Positions 1 through 7,787 of a DNA stretch of 28,730 nucleotides are shown here, piece by piece. Each line of letters begins with the position of its first letter. Position 1 is the stretch's first letter. Below the pieces are notes generated by a model that was given only the letters and a program-made list of their open reading frames with translations, was not told where the DNA came from and made no database searches. The position numbers and the translations under genes were made by a program. Origin of the DNA: an uncultured Muribaculaceae bacterium (GTDB taxonomy: Bacteria > Bacteroidota > Bacteroidia > Bacteroidales > Muribaculaceae); NCBI GenBank assembly GCA_934663645.1, contig CAKUKR010000021.1:1-28730 (forward strand). Direction: 5' to 3'.

Positions 1-35
1 ATCAACAGAAAACCTCCAGGCTGCCGAAGCACAAG

Positions 36-61
36 AAAAGCCGACCTCGCGGCCGGCTTTT
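36..61 (-). terminator. Bidirectional intrinsic terminator closing the eight-gene minus-strand operon
   Basis: AAAAGCCG (36-43) pairs with CGGCTTTT (54-61) around a short GC-rich loop. Read on the minus strand the hairpin ends in a T-rich tract, as expected for a terminator 48 bp after the PAP2 gene. The plus-strand reading also ends in TTTT, so it could stop transcription from both sides. The remaining bases at the left edge (1-35) hold nothing I recognise. Confidence 0.75.
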
Positions 62-108
62 CAAGGATTATATTTGGGGTGTATATGCCCAACTATGTGT
101 AAAGGAAA

Positions 109-702
109 TCAGAATGTGAAAGCGGCAGAGAACCCAAAATTGCGGCCGTCAGTCACTGGGGCAATCGAGAGGTTGTGTTTTTGGGCAAATGGGCGTGTAT
201 AAATGTATGCCGAGCCGACACCAATTGCTGCACCGGCAAGCACATCCCAAAAGTCATGTTTCTTGGAATAAATACGCGCCCACCCCACGTATGCGGCAAG
301 TGCGTAAGCGGGTATGCCGAACTTCCAGCCGTAGCGTCTTTGGATGTATGCGGCAGACACGAATGAAGCTGCCGAGTGGGCGGAGTTCATGGAATGGCAG
401 TCCGAGCCGTCCGGGCGGCGTTTGTGTATCGAGTATTTCAATATCAGAGTTACGCCGGCAGCGGTCGCTGCGGATAGGGCGAACTGCTTTGCGCCCTGCC
501 AGTCGCGTGAAATCAGGGAAGCCGACAATGCCGTCAAGGGCAAAACCACTGCTCCGACATCGGACGTCACTTTCACAGCCTGCTGCGATGACGACCGCTC
601 AAAGGGAGCTGGCTCGACAGCAGGCACATCGCCGCTTTCTGTCTGGGGATAAGCTGCAACGACTGCCAGCAACGACAGCAATACAGACAACAGTCTTCTC
701 AT
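109..702 (-). CDS. PAP2-family phosphatase, periplasm- or membrane-associated
   Basis: A 197-residue PAP2 (type 2 phosphatidic acid phosphatase) protein. Members remove phosphate from membrane lipids such as undecaprenyl diphosphate, phosphatidylglycerol phosphate or lipid A; the substrate here cannot be read from sequence. The three family motifs are visible: K89-x6-R96-P97, a variant second motif N-S-A-H109-S, and R143-x5-H149-x3-D153. The N terminus (about residues 1-20) is a signal peptide or first membrane segment. Hydrophobic stretches at about 50-65, 74-88, 130-141 and 154-168 fit a small multi-pass core. The second motif reads NSAH instead of the usual PSGH, but the catalytic His is kept. 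Its start overlaps the dgkA stop by 4 bp (ATGA), so translational coupling is likely. It is the last gene of the operon. Confidence 0.88.
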   Translation of the reverse strand: MRRLLSVLLSLLAVVAAYPQTESGDVPAVEPAPFERSSSQQAVKVTSDVGAVVLPLTALSASLISRDWQGAKQFALSAATAAGVTLILKYSIHKRRPDGSDCHSMNSAHSAASFVSAAYIQRRYGWKFGIPAYALAAYVGWARIYSKKHDFWDVLAGAAIGVGSAYIYTRPFAQKHNLSIAPVTDGRNFGFSAAFTF

Positions 703-1079
703 AGCCTAATCAAAATTTTTGGGAGGAAAATAATCAGTCCGCAGATAAATGCGGCAATAGCTACCAGCAACACGGCAGCGGCGGCCAAGTCTTTTGATTT
801 CTCGATCAGCGGATCATGCTGCGGCGACACCTTGTCGCACAAAGCCTCGACAGCGGAGTTGACAGCCTCCATAGCCAGCACAAGCCCTATCAGGACGACT
901 ACGGCAATCCACTCCATAGCAGAAATGTCGAGCCACAGGCCGAGGGCAACGGCAAGCGCAGCACATACAGAATGAATCCACGCATTATGCTCGCAGCGCA
1001 GCAACTGCCTGACACCGTGAAACGCGAACACAAACGAGCGTCCGCGAGCACGCCATGAAAACCGTTTTCGCTCCTTCAT
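699..1079 (-). CDS. dgkA: DgkA-family lipid kinase (diacylglycerol or undecaprenol kinase)
   Basis: A 126-residue integral membrane kinase of the prokaryotic DgkA family, which phosphorylates diacylglycerol or undecaprenol from ATP. The signature is clear: E-A-V-N-S-A-V-E-A-L-C-D followed by an EKSKDLAAAAVLL segment, matching the metal- and substrate-binding Glu, Asn and Lys-Asp positions of the family. Three transmembrane helices are expected at about residues 33-50, 54-75 and 97-121; the length is normal. In many bacteria these enzymes act on undecaprenol, so with the adjacent PAP2 phosphatase it could balance lipid-carrier phosphorylation; this is inference. It starts 5 bp after the stop of the upstream PCMD lipoprotein and overlaps the PAP2 gene by 4 bp, which ties both enzymes to the surface-protein operon. 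Confidence 0.9.
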   Translation of the reverse strand: MKERKRFSWRARGRSFVFAFHGVRQLLRCEHNAWIHSVCAALAVALGLWLDISAMEWIAVVVLIGLVLAMEAVNSAVEALCDKVSPQHDPLIEKSKDLAAAAVLLVAIAAFICGLIIFLPKILIRL

Positions 1080-1084
1080 CGCCG

Positions 1085-2665
1085 TCAGTAATCGTATTCA
1101 AGGGAGAAATGATCTACATAAAGCACAGACCCGGAGCCTCCGGTGAAGTAGTCACCGTATTTAGAGGCAGCCGCACATACCACAATATACCGAGGCTTGC
1201 GTGAGGTGGAGCGGTACTGCAATGGGATGTCGAAAGCGATGTATGAATCAGACGATTCGGCAGTCGTAATGCCTCCGTATGCGATAATGTCGGACGCAGA
1301 GAAGTCGAGCAAATGCTGGTTCTTGGGATTTGTCCGTATCTCAAAGGGGCGCACCCAGTCAGTCAAAATGACATATATATGGCATGAGTCGGGGCGGTTT
1401 TTCAGATACTGGTATTTATCAGAGGCATAGTTAATCGTGGACGAGTGGTATTGGTAGTACCCTTTGAAGCGTGTGGGCCGTGCAGTCCACTCGCGCCCGA
1501 AATCGAGGATGCCATTCGTGCCGTCAACCTTGACAAACTTTCCGGTAAATATCGAGCCAGCGGCAAGTTTGCCGACCACGCCGACCCCGACGAACTTGGT
1601 CTCTAACTTCGCTGCCTTTCCAGAGCCTGTGGCAGTATGGTCTGACGGGGTGACATTTGAATCGCCGAGGGTAGAAGCACCTGTGTTTCCGGTATCCCAA
1701 TACTGCACGCCGCCGTTTGCCCACGGACACCAGACCTTGCCGTCCAGCCACCAGTCGTCAAACGACGCGCCGGGGAGAACAGCCGTCGGCTCTGTGGTTA
1801 CAGTCACCTCATTGCCGATGTTCCCGTCGGAAACGGCACGGACGACGTATGACGTCTCGGGTTTGAGATGAATGATACGTGCGACGAATGAACCGCCGTT
1901 ATACGTAATCCACTCCTTGGGGACGTCTATCCAGTCCGAAGAGTCAGCCTGCCGGTACTGGAAGCCGTTGACTGAATTTTCGGGGGCAGTGCCGTAAGCC
2001 CAAATCACTTGCGACCAGGCATCGACAGCGGTGGTGTTGACAAGCAAATGCGACCTCTCCACATAGATGGTCCACTGTTCCGTTTTGCCGAAATATGACA
2101 CATCCACCTTGACGGGGTGAGAGAAGTCTATTTCACCAGGAGAGATATCCGGCACAAGTGTAGTCATTCCTTCCGGGCCGAGCTTTATGTCCGTCAGGTT
2201 CAGCCGCGCAAGGTTGTAGGAGTCGGGAACTCGGATGATGATGCGCCGCCCGACCTCGTCAATTACGGAAGAGCCAATCTGCCCCTCAATGGCGATAGAG
2301 CGGGCAATGGTCTGCCGCGCCGTGATGACCCACTCGTAGTCTTGATATTTCGACAGCGTCACCTTCAGCGGCTTGGTAAGGTCGTATTCGCCTTCCAGCA
2401 GGTTCACGGAACACTCTGCGCCTTCGGTATACGTGAAGTCGGTAAACCGGACGTGCGCCGGGTCAGTCGTCTCGGCGAGAGTCAGCGCCACCTGGCAATT
2501 ATCCTCGTCAATTGCAGCAGCAGCCTCCTCGCCGTCGGCGGCTATTGAGAGTATGTTCTGCGGTATGCGAGGATAGGGTATGTCGTTGTTGATACACCCG
2601 GCGAGCAAGAGAGATATGGAGCAGAGGAGCGCACAAAGGCTATGTCTTGTCATGTCAGAAATCAT
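1085..2665 (-). CDS. PCMD-domain surface lipoprotein
   Basis: A 526-residue lipoprotein with a textbook lipobox (LLAGC, Cys24) followed by INND. The N-terminal part (about 35-215) looks like repeated beta-sandwich modules of about 80 residues. About 216-300 resembles a fibronectin-III fold, ending in L-x-P-x-T-x-Y and a TT pair. The C terminus (about 300-526) matches PCMD, a domain named 'putative carbohydrate metabolism', with the blocks KFVGVGVVGKLAAG, DGTNGIL and KYGDYFTGG. The same blocks recur in the 713-residue protein of this operon. It lacks the DUF4493 domain found in its relatives. The start at 2665 overlaps the preceding barrel gene by 4 bp (ATGA); an in-frame ATG at 2653 is the alternative. 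The role is unknown; glycan binding or a place in a surface assembly are possible. Confidence 0.85.
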   Translation of the reverse strand: MISDMTRHSLCALLCSISLLLAGCINNDIPYPRIPQNILSIAADGEEAAAAIDEDNCQVALTLAETTDPAHVRFTDFTYTEGAECSVNLLEGEYDLTKPLKVTLSKYQDYEWVITARQTIARSIAIEGQIGSSVIDEVGRRIIIRVPDSYNLARLNLTDIKLGPEGMTTLVPDISPGEIDFSHPVKVDVSYFGKTEQWTIYVERSHLLVNTTAVDAWSQVIWAYGTAPENSVNGFQYRQADSSDWIDVPKEWITYNGGSFVARIIHLKPETSYVVRAVSDGNIGNEVTVTTEPTAVLPGASFDDWWLDGKVWCPWANGGVQYWDTGNTGASTLGDSNVTPSDHTATGSGKAAKLETKFVGVGVVGKLAAGSIFTGKFVKVDGTNGILDFGREWTARPTRFKGYYQYHSSTINYASDKYQYLKNRPDSCHIYVILTDWVRPFEIRTNPKNQHLLDFSASDIIAYGGITTAESSDSYIAFDIPLQYRSTSRKPRYIVVCAAASKYGDYFTGGSGSVLYVDHFSLEYDY

Positions 2666-3624
2666 AAGTGTATGCCCAGGCCAAAGTTGATGTTGAACAG
2701 GTTGAAGCGGAAATTCGCGCCGGAGGTGAAGCGGTTGCCGGAATACTCTCCGTCAACGGACTGCTTCTCGTTGCGCAGGTAGAAACCGACGACAGCGAAA
2801 GCAACGTTGAAGGATACGTAAGGGTTGATGAACACGCACAGTCCCGGGGAGAAATTGATGTTGAAGTCGGTGTATGTGGTGTTGGTCAGCTTCGGCTTGC
2901 CGTCATAATTGCGGCGGAAATCGGAGTTTCCGGAGGAGAAAGCGAGTTCCAGCTCGTTGAACACGCCGAAGCGACCCTTTCGGGCCAGGCCTATGTATTG
3001 ACGTGCGAATATAGCCGCAGTAAGAGCCTCGTTGCGGTACATCACGTCGGAAATGTCAAGGTTTATGTCATCGTCAAACTCCATGGCCAGCTTTCCGAGC
3101 GAAGCCTTGGACGAGTTGTAGCCGAGGCGCATGCCCACGGAAAAGTTGTTCTTGATGAAGTAAGAGATGTAGGGACGGACGGAGAACGTATGTCCCGTGA
3201 AGTCAAAATCCGACAGGATGTCAAACAGCTGCAGGTCGGTTGACGAGAACTCGCCGTAAGAGGCAGTTATACCGAACTGCCAAGTGTTTTTCGGTATGAA
3301 AAGGTAATTGAACAGGCCACGGGAGAAGCGGCCGATGTTCTTTTCACGTATAACCATACTGACGGTGTCGCCCTTGAGCAGCACCTTCTCATTGTCATCT
3401 GGGGCATGACGGCGGCTCACAATGTCGTAGCGGCCGTCAATCGCGCCTTGCACGCGGTCAACAAGAGTGTCAGGCACCCAAATCATCTTCATGCCACTGG
3501 CAGGAGCTGCGACCGTGTCAGCCACGGCGTCACGCCCTGTGCAGGGGTAGAGGACACTGTCTGCCCATACCGGCAAAACGCCGAGGACGGCAATCAACAA
3601 AACTGCTATTCTAAACATGGGCAT
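2662..3624 (-). CDS. Outer-membrane beta-barrel protein (second of a tandem pair)
   Basis: A 320-residue protein beginning MPMFRIAVLL, with a signal peptide probably cleaved after LPVWA. From about residue 105 to the end it alternates hydrophobic and polar residues in amphipathic strands and finishes with FRFNLFNINFGLGIHL, typical of an 8-10-stranded barrel with an 'outer membrane protein beta-barrel' fold. It aligns with the upstream 252-residue protein over its length, including a shared F-(I/V)-P-K-x2-W-x2-G block before the first strand and near-identical last strands. It has about 70 extra periplasmic residues before the barrel. I chose 3624 because its ATG overlaps the upstream stop as TGATG; an ATG at 3642 would extend the frame by six residues without adding a better signal, and 3618 is also possible. 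Confidence 0.8.
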   Translation of the reverse strand: MPMFRIAVLLIAVLGVLPVWADSVLYPCTGRDAVADTVAAPASGMKMIWVPDTLVDRVQGAIDGRYDIVSRRHAPDDNEKVLLKGDTVSMVIREKNIGRFSRGLFNYLFIPKNTWQFGITASYGEFSSTDLQLFDILSDFDFTGHTFSVRPYISYFIKNNFSVGMRLGYNSSKASLGKLAMEFDDDINLDISDVMYRNEALTAAIFARQYIGLARKGRFGVFNELELAFSSGNSDFRRNYDGKPKLTNTTYTDFNINFSPGLCVFINPYVSFNVAFAVVGFYLRNEKQSVDGEYSGNRFTSGANFRFNLFNINFGLGIHL

Positions 3625-4382
3625 CACAGGTAAAAGGCACACCCGAAGGTGATTGAAAACAGGTTGATTTTGAAGTTTGCGAACTTGGTCTTGACGTTTG
3701 AGACATAGATGCGGTCGCTGGTCTGCCGGTTATGGTTATATGAAAATCCGAGCACGCCTACATTCACCTCGAGGGCAGAATAGTTGTTTAGGAACACCAC
3801 CATGCCCGGAGCGAGCCCGACGTTGAGGTTGAAGTTGCGCATATATGTGCCGGAGAAGTCCGCGCCGCTGCCCTTGGTAATCTTGGACTGGCCTCCGCCG
3901 AGCTTGAACTGGAGCTCGGAGAAGAAGCCGAAGCGTTTGCTGCGGCCGAGCGAGAAATAGTTGCGCAGAATGGCCATGCCCCAATAGCTGTGGTTGAGCG
4001 AATAGAGGTGGTCTGCGGAATATTCCGTCTCGGAGTCAAGCACCACATCGGCACTCTCAAGCTTTGTAAGGGAGCGGGAATATCCGAACTTGCCGCCGGC
4101 GCCCATGTCATTGCGGAAGATGTAGCACACCATGGGGCTGACATTAAACGAATATGTATCGCCGGAAATGTTCTCAAATATCAGAAACTGGTACTTGTTC
4201 TGGTTAGACTGCGAATAATTGACAGAAACGCCCGTTACCCACTGGCCTTTCGGCACAAAGACTACTGACTCGATGTCGCGCTCGAAGTTCTCGAGAGAAT
4301 CGGGCAGTTCCCCACCCCGGGCCATGAAAGACCCGAGAGTGAGGAACAGCAAAAGGGATAAAAATCTATAGATCTTATTCAT
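3624..4382 (-). CDS. Outer-membrane beta-barrel protein (first of a tandem pair)
   Basis: A 252-residue protein with an N-terminal signal peptide (about residues 1-23) and a barrel built from roughly ten amphipathic strands. It ends in FKINLFSITFGCAFYL, with the aromatic-rich last strand expected for BAM-dependent insertion. It is a clear paralogue of the next gene (F-V-P-K-x2-W-x2-G near residue 43, then matching strand blocks). There is no OmpA-like or transport domain. Position between lipoproteins suggests a partner for their surface display or anchoring, but the sequence does not show this. Its start lies 8 bp inside the end of the upstream 713-residue lipoprotein gene, so the two are probably translationally coupled. 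Confidence 0.82.
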   Translation of the reverse strand: MNKIYRFLSLLLFLTLGSFMARGGELPDSLENFERDIESVVFVPKGQWVTGVSVNYSQSNQNKYQFLIFENISGDTYSFNVSPMVCYIFRNDMGAGGKFGYSRSLTKLESADVVLDSETEYSADHLYSLNHSYWGMAILRNYFSLGRSKRFGFFSELQFKLGGGQSKITKGSGADFSGTYMRNFNLNVGLAPGMVVFLNNYSALEVNVGVLGFSYNHNRQTSDRIYVSNVKTKFANFKINLFSITFGCAFYL

Positions 4383-6516
4383 ACGTGAATGAGAGGTCGT
4401 CGAGGTACATCACGGAGTTGCCGCCGGTGAAGTAGTCGCCGTAAAGCGACGCGGAAGCGACGATAATGATGTACATCTGGCCGTCATAGTTGGCATTTTT
4501 CCACTCGAGGGGGATTTCAAACTCGCCGACAGCATTGTCCGCGCCGAAGTTGCCGTCCCAGATTACCTGGCCGTAGGCAAGCACATAGTCGGCGTTCTTG
4601 TCAAACAATGCGCGGTCGGAAGATTTGGTGCGGATGTCAACTTTCTTGGTTGTCACAGCAACATAAACCGTACCCTTGTCCATGTCGCCCTTGGAGAGAG
4701 CGGCCCCGCTCTGTGCCCACTGCACAGAGGCTGGGCGGTAGTTGGCATAACCGATCATCTTTACGGGGTGGCATCTCGGCATCTCGCGTCCCCATAGCAG
4801 CACGCCGTCAGTGCCGTCGGTCTTGACGTACTCGCCAGCGAACAAGTTGCCTGCAGCAAACTTGCCGATCATGCCGACACCGACAAACTGCGATTCGAGC
4901 TTGACAGAGGACGAGCCGGAATGAACAAATGTACTGGACTGTGTAGTGACAGCCTTGTTCATGGTCATCGAACCGGCATTGCCGGAACTCCAGAATGTCG
5001 TTGCGCTGCCAGTGCCAGGGAAGGGCACGTTCTTGCCGCTGAAGCTGTAAGTGCTCCAGTCCTCAAACGAGGCGTTGGGGATAGCATACGCGGCCTCTGT
5101 AGTGAACTCGACAGTCTTGTTGTTGACATATCCGTCGGCAATGGCCTGCACTTCGTATGTCGTCGAGGGCTGGAGATTGGTCAGGCGGAAGGCAATCTCG
5201 CTCGTAGAGGCAGCTGTGCTGCGCGACTCAATCCATTCAGAAGAGCCCTTGGCTCGGAAACGTATACCGGGGTTGGAGACTGAGGCATCTACTATGGTAG
5301 CCTTGACAAGTGCCGAATACGAGCGTATGTCAGACTTAGCCACATCCTGGGGAATAACAGAGGCATCGCTCACCTCGATGACAATGCGCGTCACCGTGGT
5401 GCGGTCGTTGGCATCAGTAAGCGTCAGGTCAATCCAATACGAGCCGTTGGCAAGGCTGTTGAGCATTGCTGCTGGTATCTTCATGCGCATCTGCGTGTAG
5501 CCGGCGTCAGTAGTCGAAGCCGACGTTGACCAGGTCACGCCGTGGCCGCGAAGTTCAGTCTCCGCGCTCTCGGCGAGGTTCATCAGCTCATAAGCGTCAT
5601 ACTGCGTTCCAAAGGCAGCTTTGTCAGAGAACGCCAGGCGCATGCTCTTTAGGTTGCCGTAGCACACGCCCCCGAGCAGGATGTCGTCGAATGAGTTCTG
5701 CGCGCCAGAAATCGGGGCTGAGATGTCAATGCCGTAGGCAGTCACCCTAGGGGCGGAATGAATGATGATATTGTCCTCTATGAGAAGCTCTGTATCGTCC
5801 ACGCTTATGGTAATGAACGCGCCGCCGACATCATTCTGGTTCTCGTTTTCGTTGTAGTTCAGGTTGAGGACATACTCGTGCGCACGCTGCACATCGGGTA
5901 TCTCGCCCGACTTGGTGAACTTTGTGCCGACCATGTTGACGCCCTCGATAGTGTATGTGAGCTTGGTGTCGCCATTGGGCATCATGAAGTATCCGTGGGC
6001 ATCGTTGATGTTGTCGGCATTAAAGACCAGTTCACCCTTGGTGTTGGCCACAGTCACCTTGAATTCAGGCAACAGTTCCGACGACACGCGGTCACGGTTG
6101 ACCGAAGCAACTACGTTTGCGATCTTGCAGTTGATGACAACATTGTTGACACCCTGATGGATTGTGAACGGCTCGTAGGCGCGGTAGAACTTCTTGTCGA
6201 AAGAGGCCGACACGGAGTCGCCTGTCCAAGCCTCGGCGACATAGCTGCCAGACTTGAGCCACAGGTCAGAGGGGACGTTGTCGAGTCCCTTGAACTTGTG
6301 GATGAGGCCTTTTGTGCTGGAAATGTATATTACGCAGTTGTCTGCGAGATATGTTTCGTCAACATCAGCGCGAGTGACCTCGCTGTTGACTATCATCTTC
6401 ATTTTGAGGAGACCCTCGCCCTGGTCAGGTGCTATGTCGTCAGAGCAGGACTGAGCAGTCATCCCGAAGAAGGCAGCCGCAAGGGCTATGACCGGAAATG
6501 ATTTCAACATTTTCAT
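4375..6516 (-). CDS. DUF4493 + PCMD surface lipoprotein
   Basis: A 713-residue lipoprotein. The signal peptide ends at AQSC (Cys24), followed by SDD, which resembles the surface-export signal of Bacteroides lipoproteins. About residues 36-235 fit DUF4493: an initial strand, then T48-R49-A50, and a later block with LKSGSYVAEAW, a pattern also seen in Mfa2/FimB-like proteins. A middle beta-rich region follows (about 250-390). A fibronectin-III-like unit (about 395-475, with L-x-P-S-T-T-Y and FTTEA) leads into a C-terminal PCMD domain (about 480-713, with QFVGVGMIGKFAAG and LYGDYFTGG). The PCMD half is very similar to that of the 526-residue protein, indicating duplication within the operon. It starts 8 bp after the upstream DUF4493 gene. 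A surface structural or adhesive role is inferred. Confidence 0.85.
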   Translation of the reverse strand: MKMLKSFPVIALAAAFFGMTAQSCSDDIAPDQGEGLLKMKMIVNSEVTRADVDETYLADNCVIYISSTKGLIHKFKGLDNVPSDLWLKSGSYVAEAWTGDSVSASFDKKFYRAYEPFTIHQGVNNVVINCKIANVVASVNRDRVSSELLPEFKVTVANTKGELVFNADNINDAHGYFMMPNGDTKLTYTIEGVNMVGTKFTKSGEIPDVQRAHEYVLNLNYNENENQNDVGGAFITISVDDTELLIEDNIIIHSAPRVTAYGIDISAPISGAQNSFDDILLGGVCYGNLKSMRLAFSDKAAFGTQYDAYELMNLAESAETELRGHGVTWSTSASTTDAGYTQMRMKIPAAMLNSLANGSYWIDLTLTDANDRTTVTRIVIEVSDASVIPQDVAKSDIRSYSALVKATIVDASVSNPGIRFRAKGSSEWIESRSTAASTSEIAFRLTNLQPSTTYEVQAIADGYVNNKTVEFTTEAAYAIPNASFEDWSTYSFSGKNVPFPGTGSATTFWSSGNAGSMTMNKAVTTQSSTFVHSGSSSVKLESQFVGVGMIGKFAAGNLFAGEYVKTDGTDGVLLWGREMPRCHPVKMIGYANYRPASVQWAQSGAALSKGDMDKGTVYVAVTTKKVDIRTKSSDRALFDKNADYVLAYGQVIWDGNFGADNAVGEFEIPLEWKNANYDGQMYIIIVASASLYGDYFTGGNSVMYLDDLSFTYE

Positions 6517-6524
6517 AATCGGGA

Positions 6525-7787
6525 TTATTTGAGGTTCCTGAATTTAAGAGACTTTGTAACTGTGCCGGAAGCATCGCCTACGGTGAGGACAAACTCATGC
6601 ACGTCAGAATCGGGGTCAGCGTCAAGCAGCGGGACGAGCGACGAGATGTCGAATGTCTCGGAAGTCTTGCCGCCAACGTTGATAGGCAATCCAAGACCGG
6701 AGAGAGCTTCGCCGTACTGTCCCGGGTTGACCAGGTCGAGGTGCGTTGACATCGACAGCGGAGCGAGGAAGTCCTCGGTCAGGTATGGGGAAATGATGTC
6801 AACCTTGAAGACTGTAAAGCCTGTTTCGGAGGTTATGACGAGCTTGTAGGTCGCGCCGTTGACAATGTCCATGACTGAGTCAAGCACTATGTCGCTGTCG
6901 TCGGGCACCACGATGCTCGGGCCGCTGCCGGGAGTCGGCGGTGTCGGGGGGTTGTCTCCGCCATCCTCGCCCGGACGCTCGTCGTCATCGAGTATCTCGT
7001 CGTCGGGGTTGACATTGATGGTCAGGTCAGTCTCCGTGACGGATGCGTCAACGTTCACTCCGGAGAACACGATGTTGCCGGACGTGTCAGGCAGCTCGCC
7101 GTTGTGCAGGCTGTAGGTAATCTTGTAATGGTTGCCCGGCTTGACATCGGTGTAAGCCTTGAACTCTTCGTACTGTCCGCCCTGAATATTGCCGGAGAAC
7201 GTGGCAACGAGAGTGTTGCTGCCCTCTACGTATGCGAAGTATGCTGACCGAGTCTCGTTTTTGGCGAAGTCGATTGACGCGCCGTCGCCCATCACTACAT
7301 TCACCTTGGAGTCGTCAGACATCAGGTTCTTGATCGAGTCGTCAAAGATGATCGACACGCGCACGTTGGCGAGTTTGCAGACCACAGTCGAGACCTCGGT
7401 GATTTCCTTTTTCTTGACCTCGAAATCCTGCGAGCCCTCGAAATAGGGAGCTTCCCAAGCCACTGGCTGCAGTTCGCCGGAACGCACCTTTACGGTGTAC
7501 TGGCCCACGGGGAGGGTGATCACCTCGGGCATTTCGGAGTAGACGTATGAGTCTACCACCTCGCCACCCTTGCAAATATCGACCAGAAACGAGCCGACAT
7601 TGACAGAGGAGCGGACTATGTTTTCCTCATTTTCGATTTTGAGGACCATTTTCTTGACATTTAGAGTTCCGACCTCGCTGCCATCAACAGGAGGGAACGG
7701 GTCTTCCTTGCCGCACGCAGCCACGATGATTGCCATCAGGGCAACGAATGCTATATTGAAATATTTCTTCATTGTTTGCCGGTTCAT
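6525..7787 (-). CDS. DUF4493 surface lipoprotein without PCMD
   Basis: A 420-residue lipoprotein with signal peptide and lipobox IVAAC (Cys25), followed by GKED. DUF4493 covers about 40-250: a first strand, Arg59 in the place of the TRA site of its relatives, then LPVGQYTVKVRSG and PYFEGSQDFEV, the usual DUF4493 sequence pattern. A disordered acidic, Pro-rich linker (about 259-290, containing DDDERPGEDGG and PPTPPTPGSG) separates it from a C-terminal beta-sandwich (about 291-420) that I cannot name and that is not PCMD. The start at 7787 overlaps the upstream stop as TAATG; a second ATG at 7772 gives a cleaner signal peptide starting MKKYFN and could be the true start. It is the only lipoprotein of the operon with a hinge-like linker. 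Confidence 0.83.
   Translation of the reverse strand: MNRQTMKKYFNIAFVALMAIIVAACGKEDPFPPVDGSEVGTLNVKKMVLKIENEENIVRSSVNVGSFLVDICKGGEVVDSYVYSEMPEVITLPVGQYTVKVRSGELQPVAWEAPYFEGSQDFEVKKKEITEVSTVVCKLANVRVSIIFDDSIKNLMSDDSKVNVVMGDGASIDFAKNETRSAYFAYVEGSNTLVATFSGNIQGGQYEEFKAYTDVKPGNHYKITYSLHNGELPDTSGNIVFSGVNVDASVTETDLTINVNPDDEILDDDERPGEDGGDNPPTPPTPGSGPSIVVPDDSDIVLDSVMDIVNGATYKLVITSETGFTVFKVDIISPYLTEDFLAPLSMSTHLDLVNPGQYGEALSGLGLPINVGGKTSETFDISSLVPLLDADPDSDVHEFVLTVGDASGTVTKSLKFRNLK

Noticed and set aside
69..76. TATATTTG on the plus strand pointing into the PAP2 gene
   Set aside because: Matches a -7 box but has no -33 box at the right distance and sits just after a terminator; an antisense transcript is possible but unsupported.
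5758..6501. 247-codon open frame opposite the 713-residue lipoprotein
   Set aside because: Antisense shadow; the sense frame has a full lipoprotein architecture.
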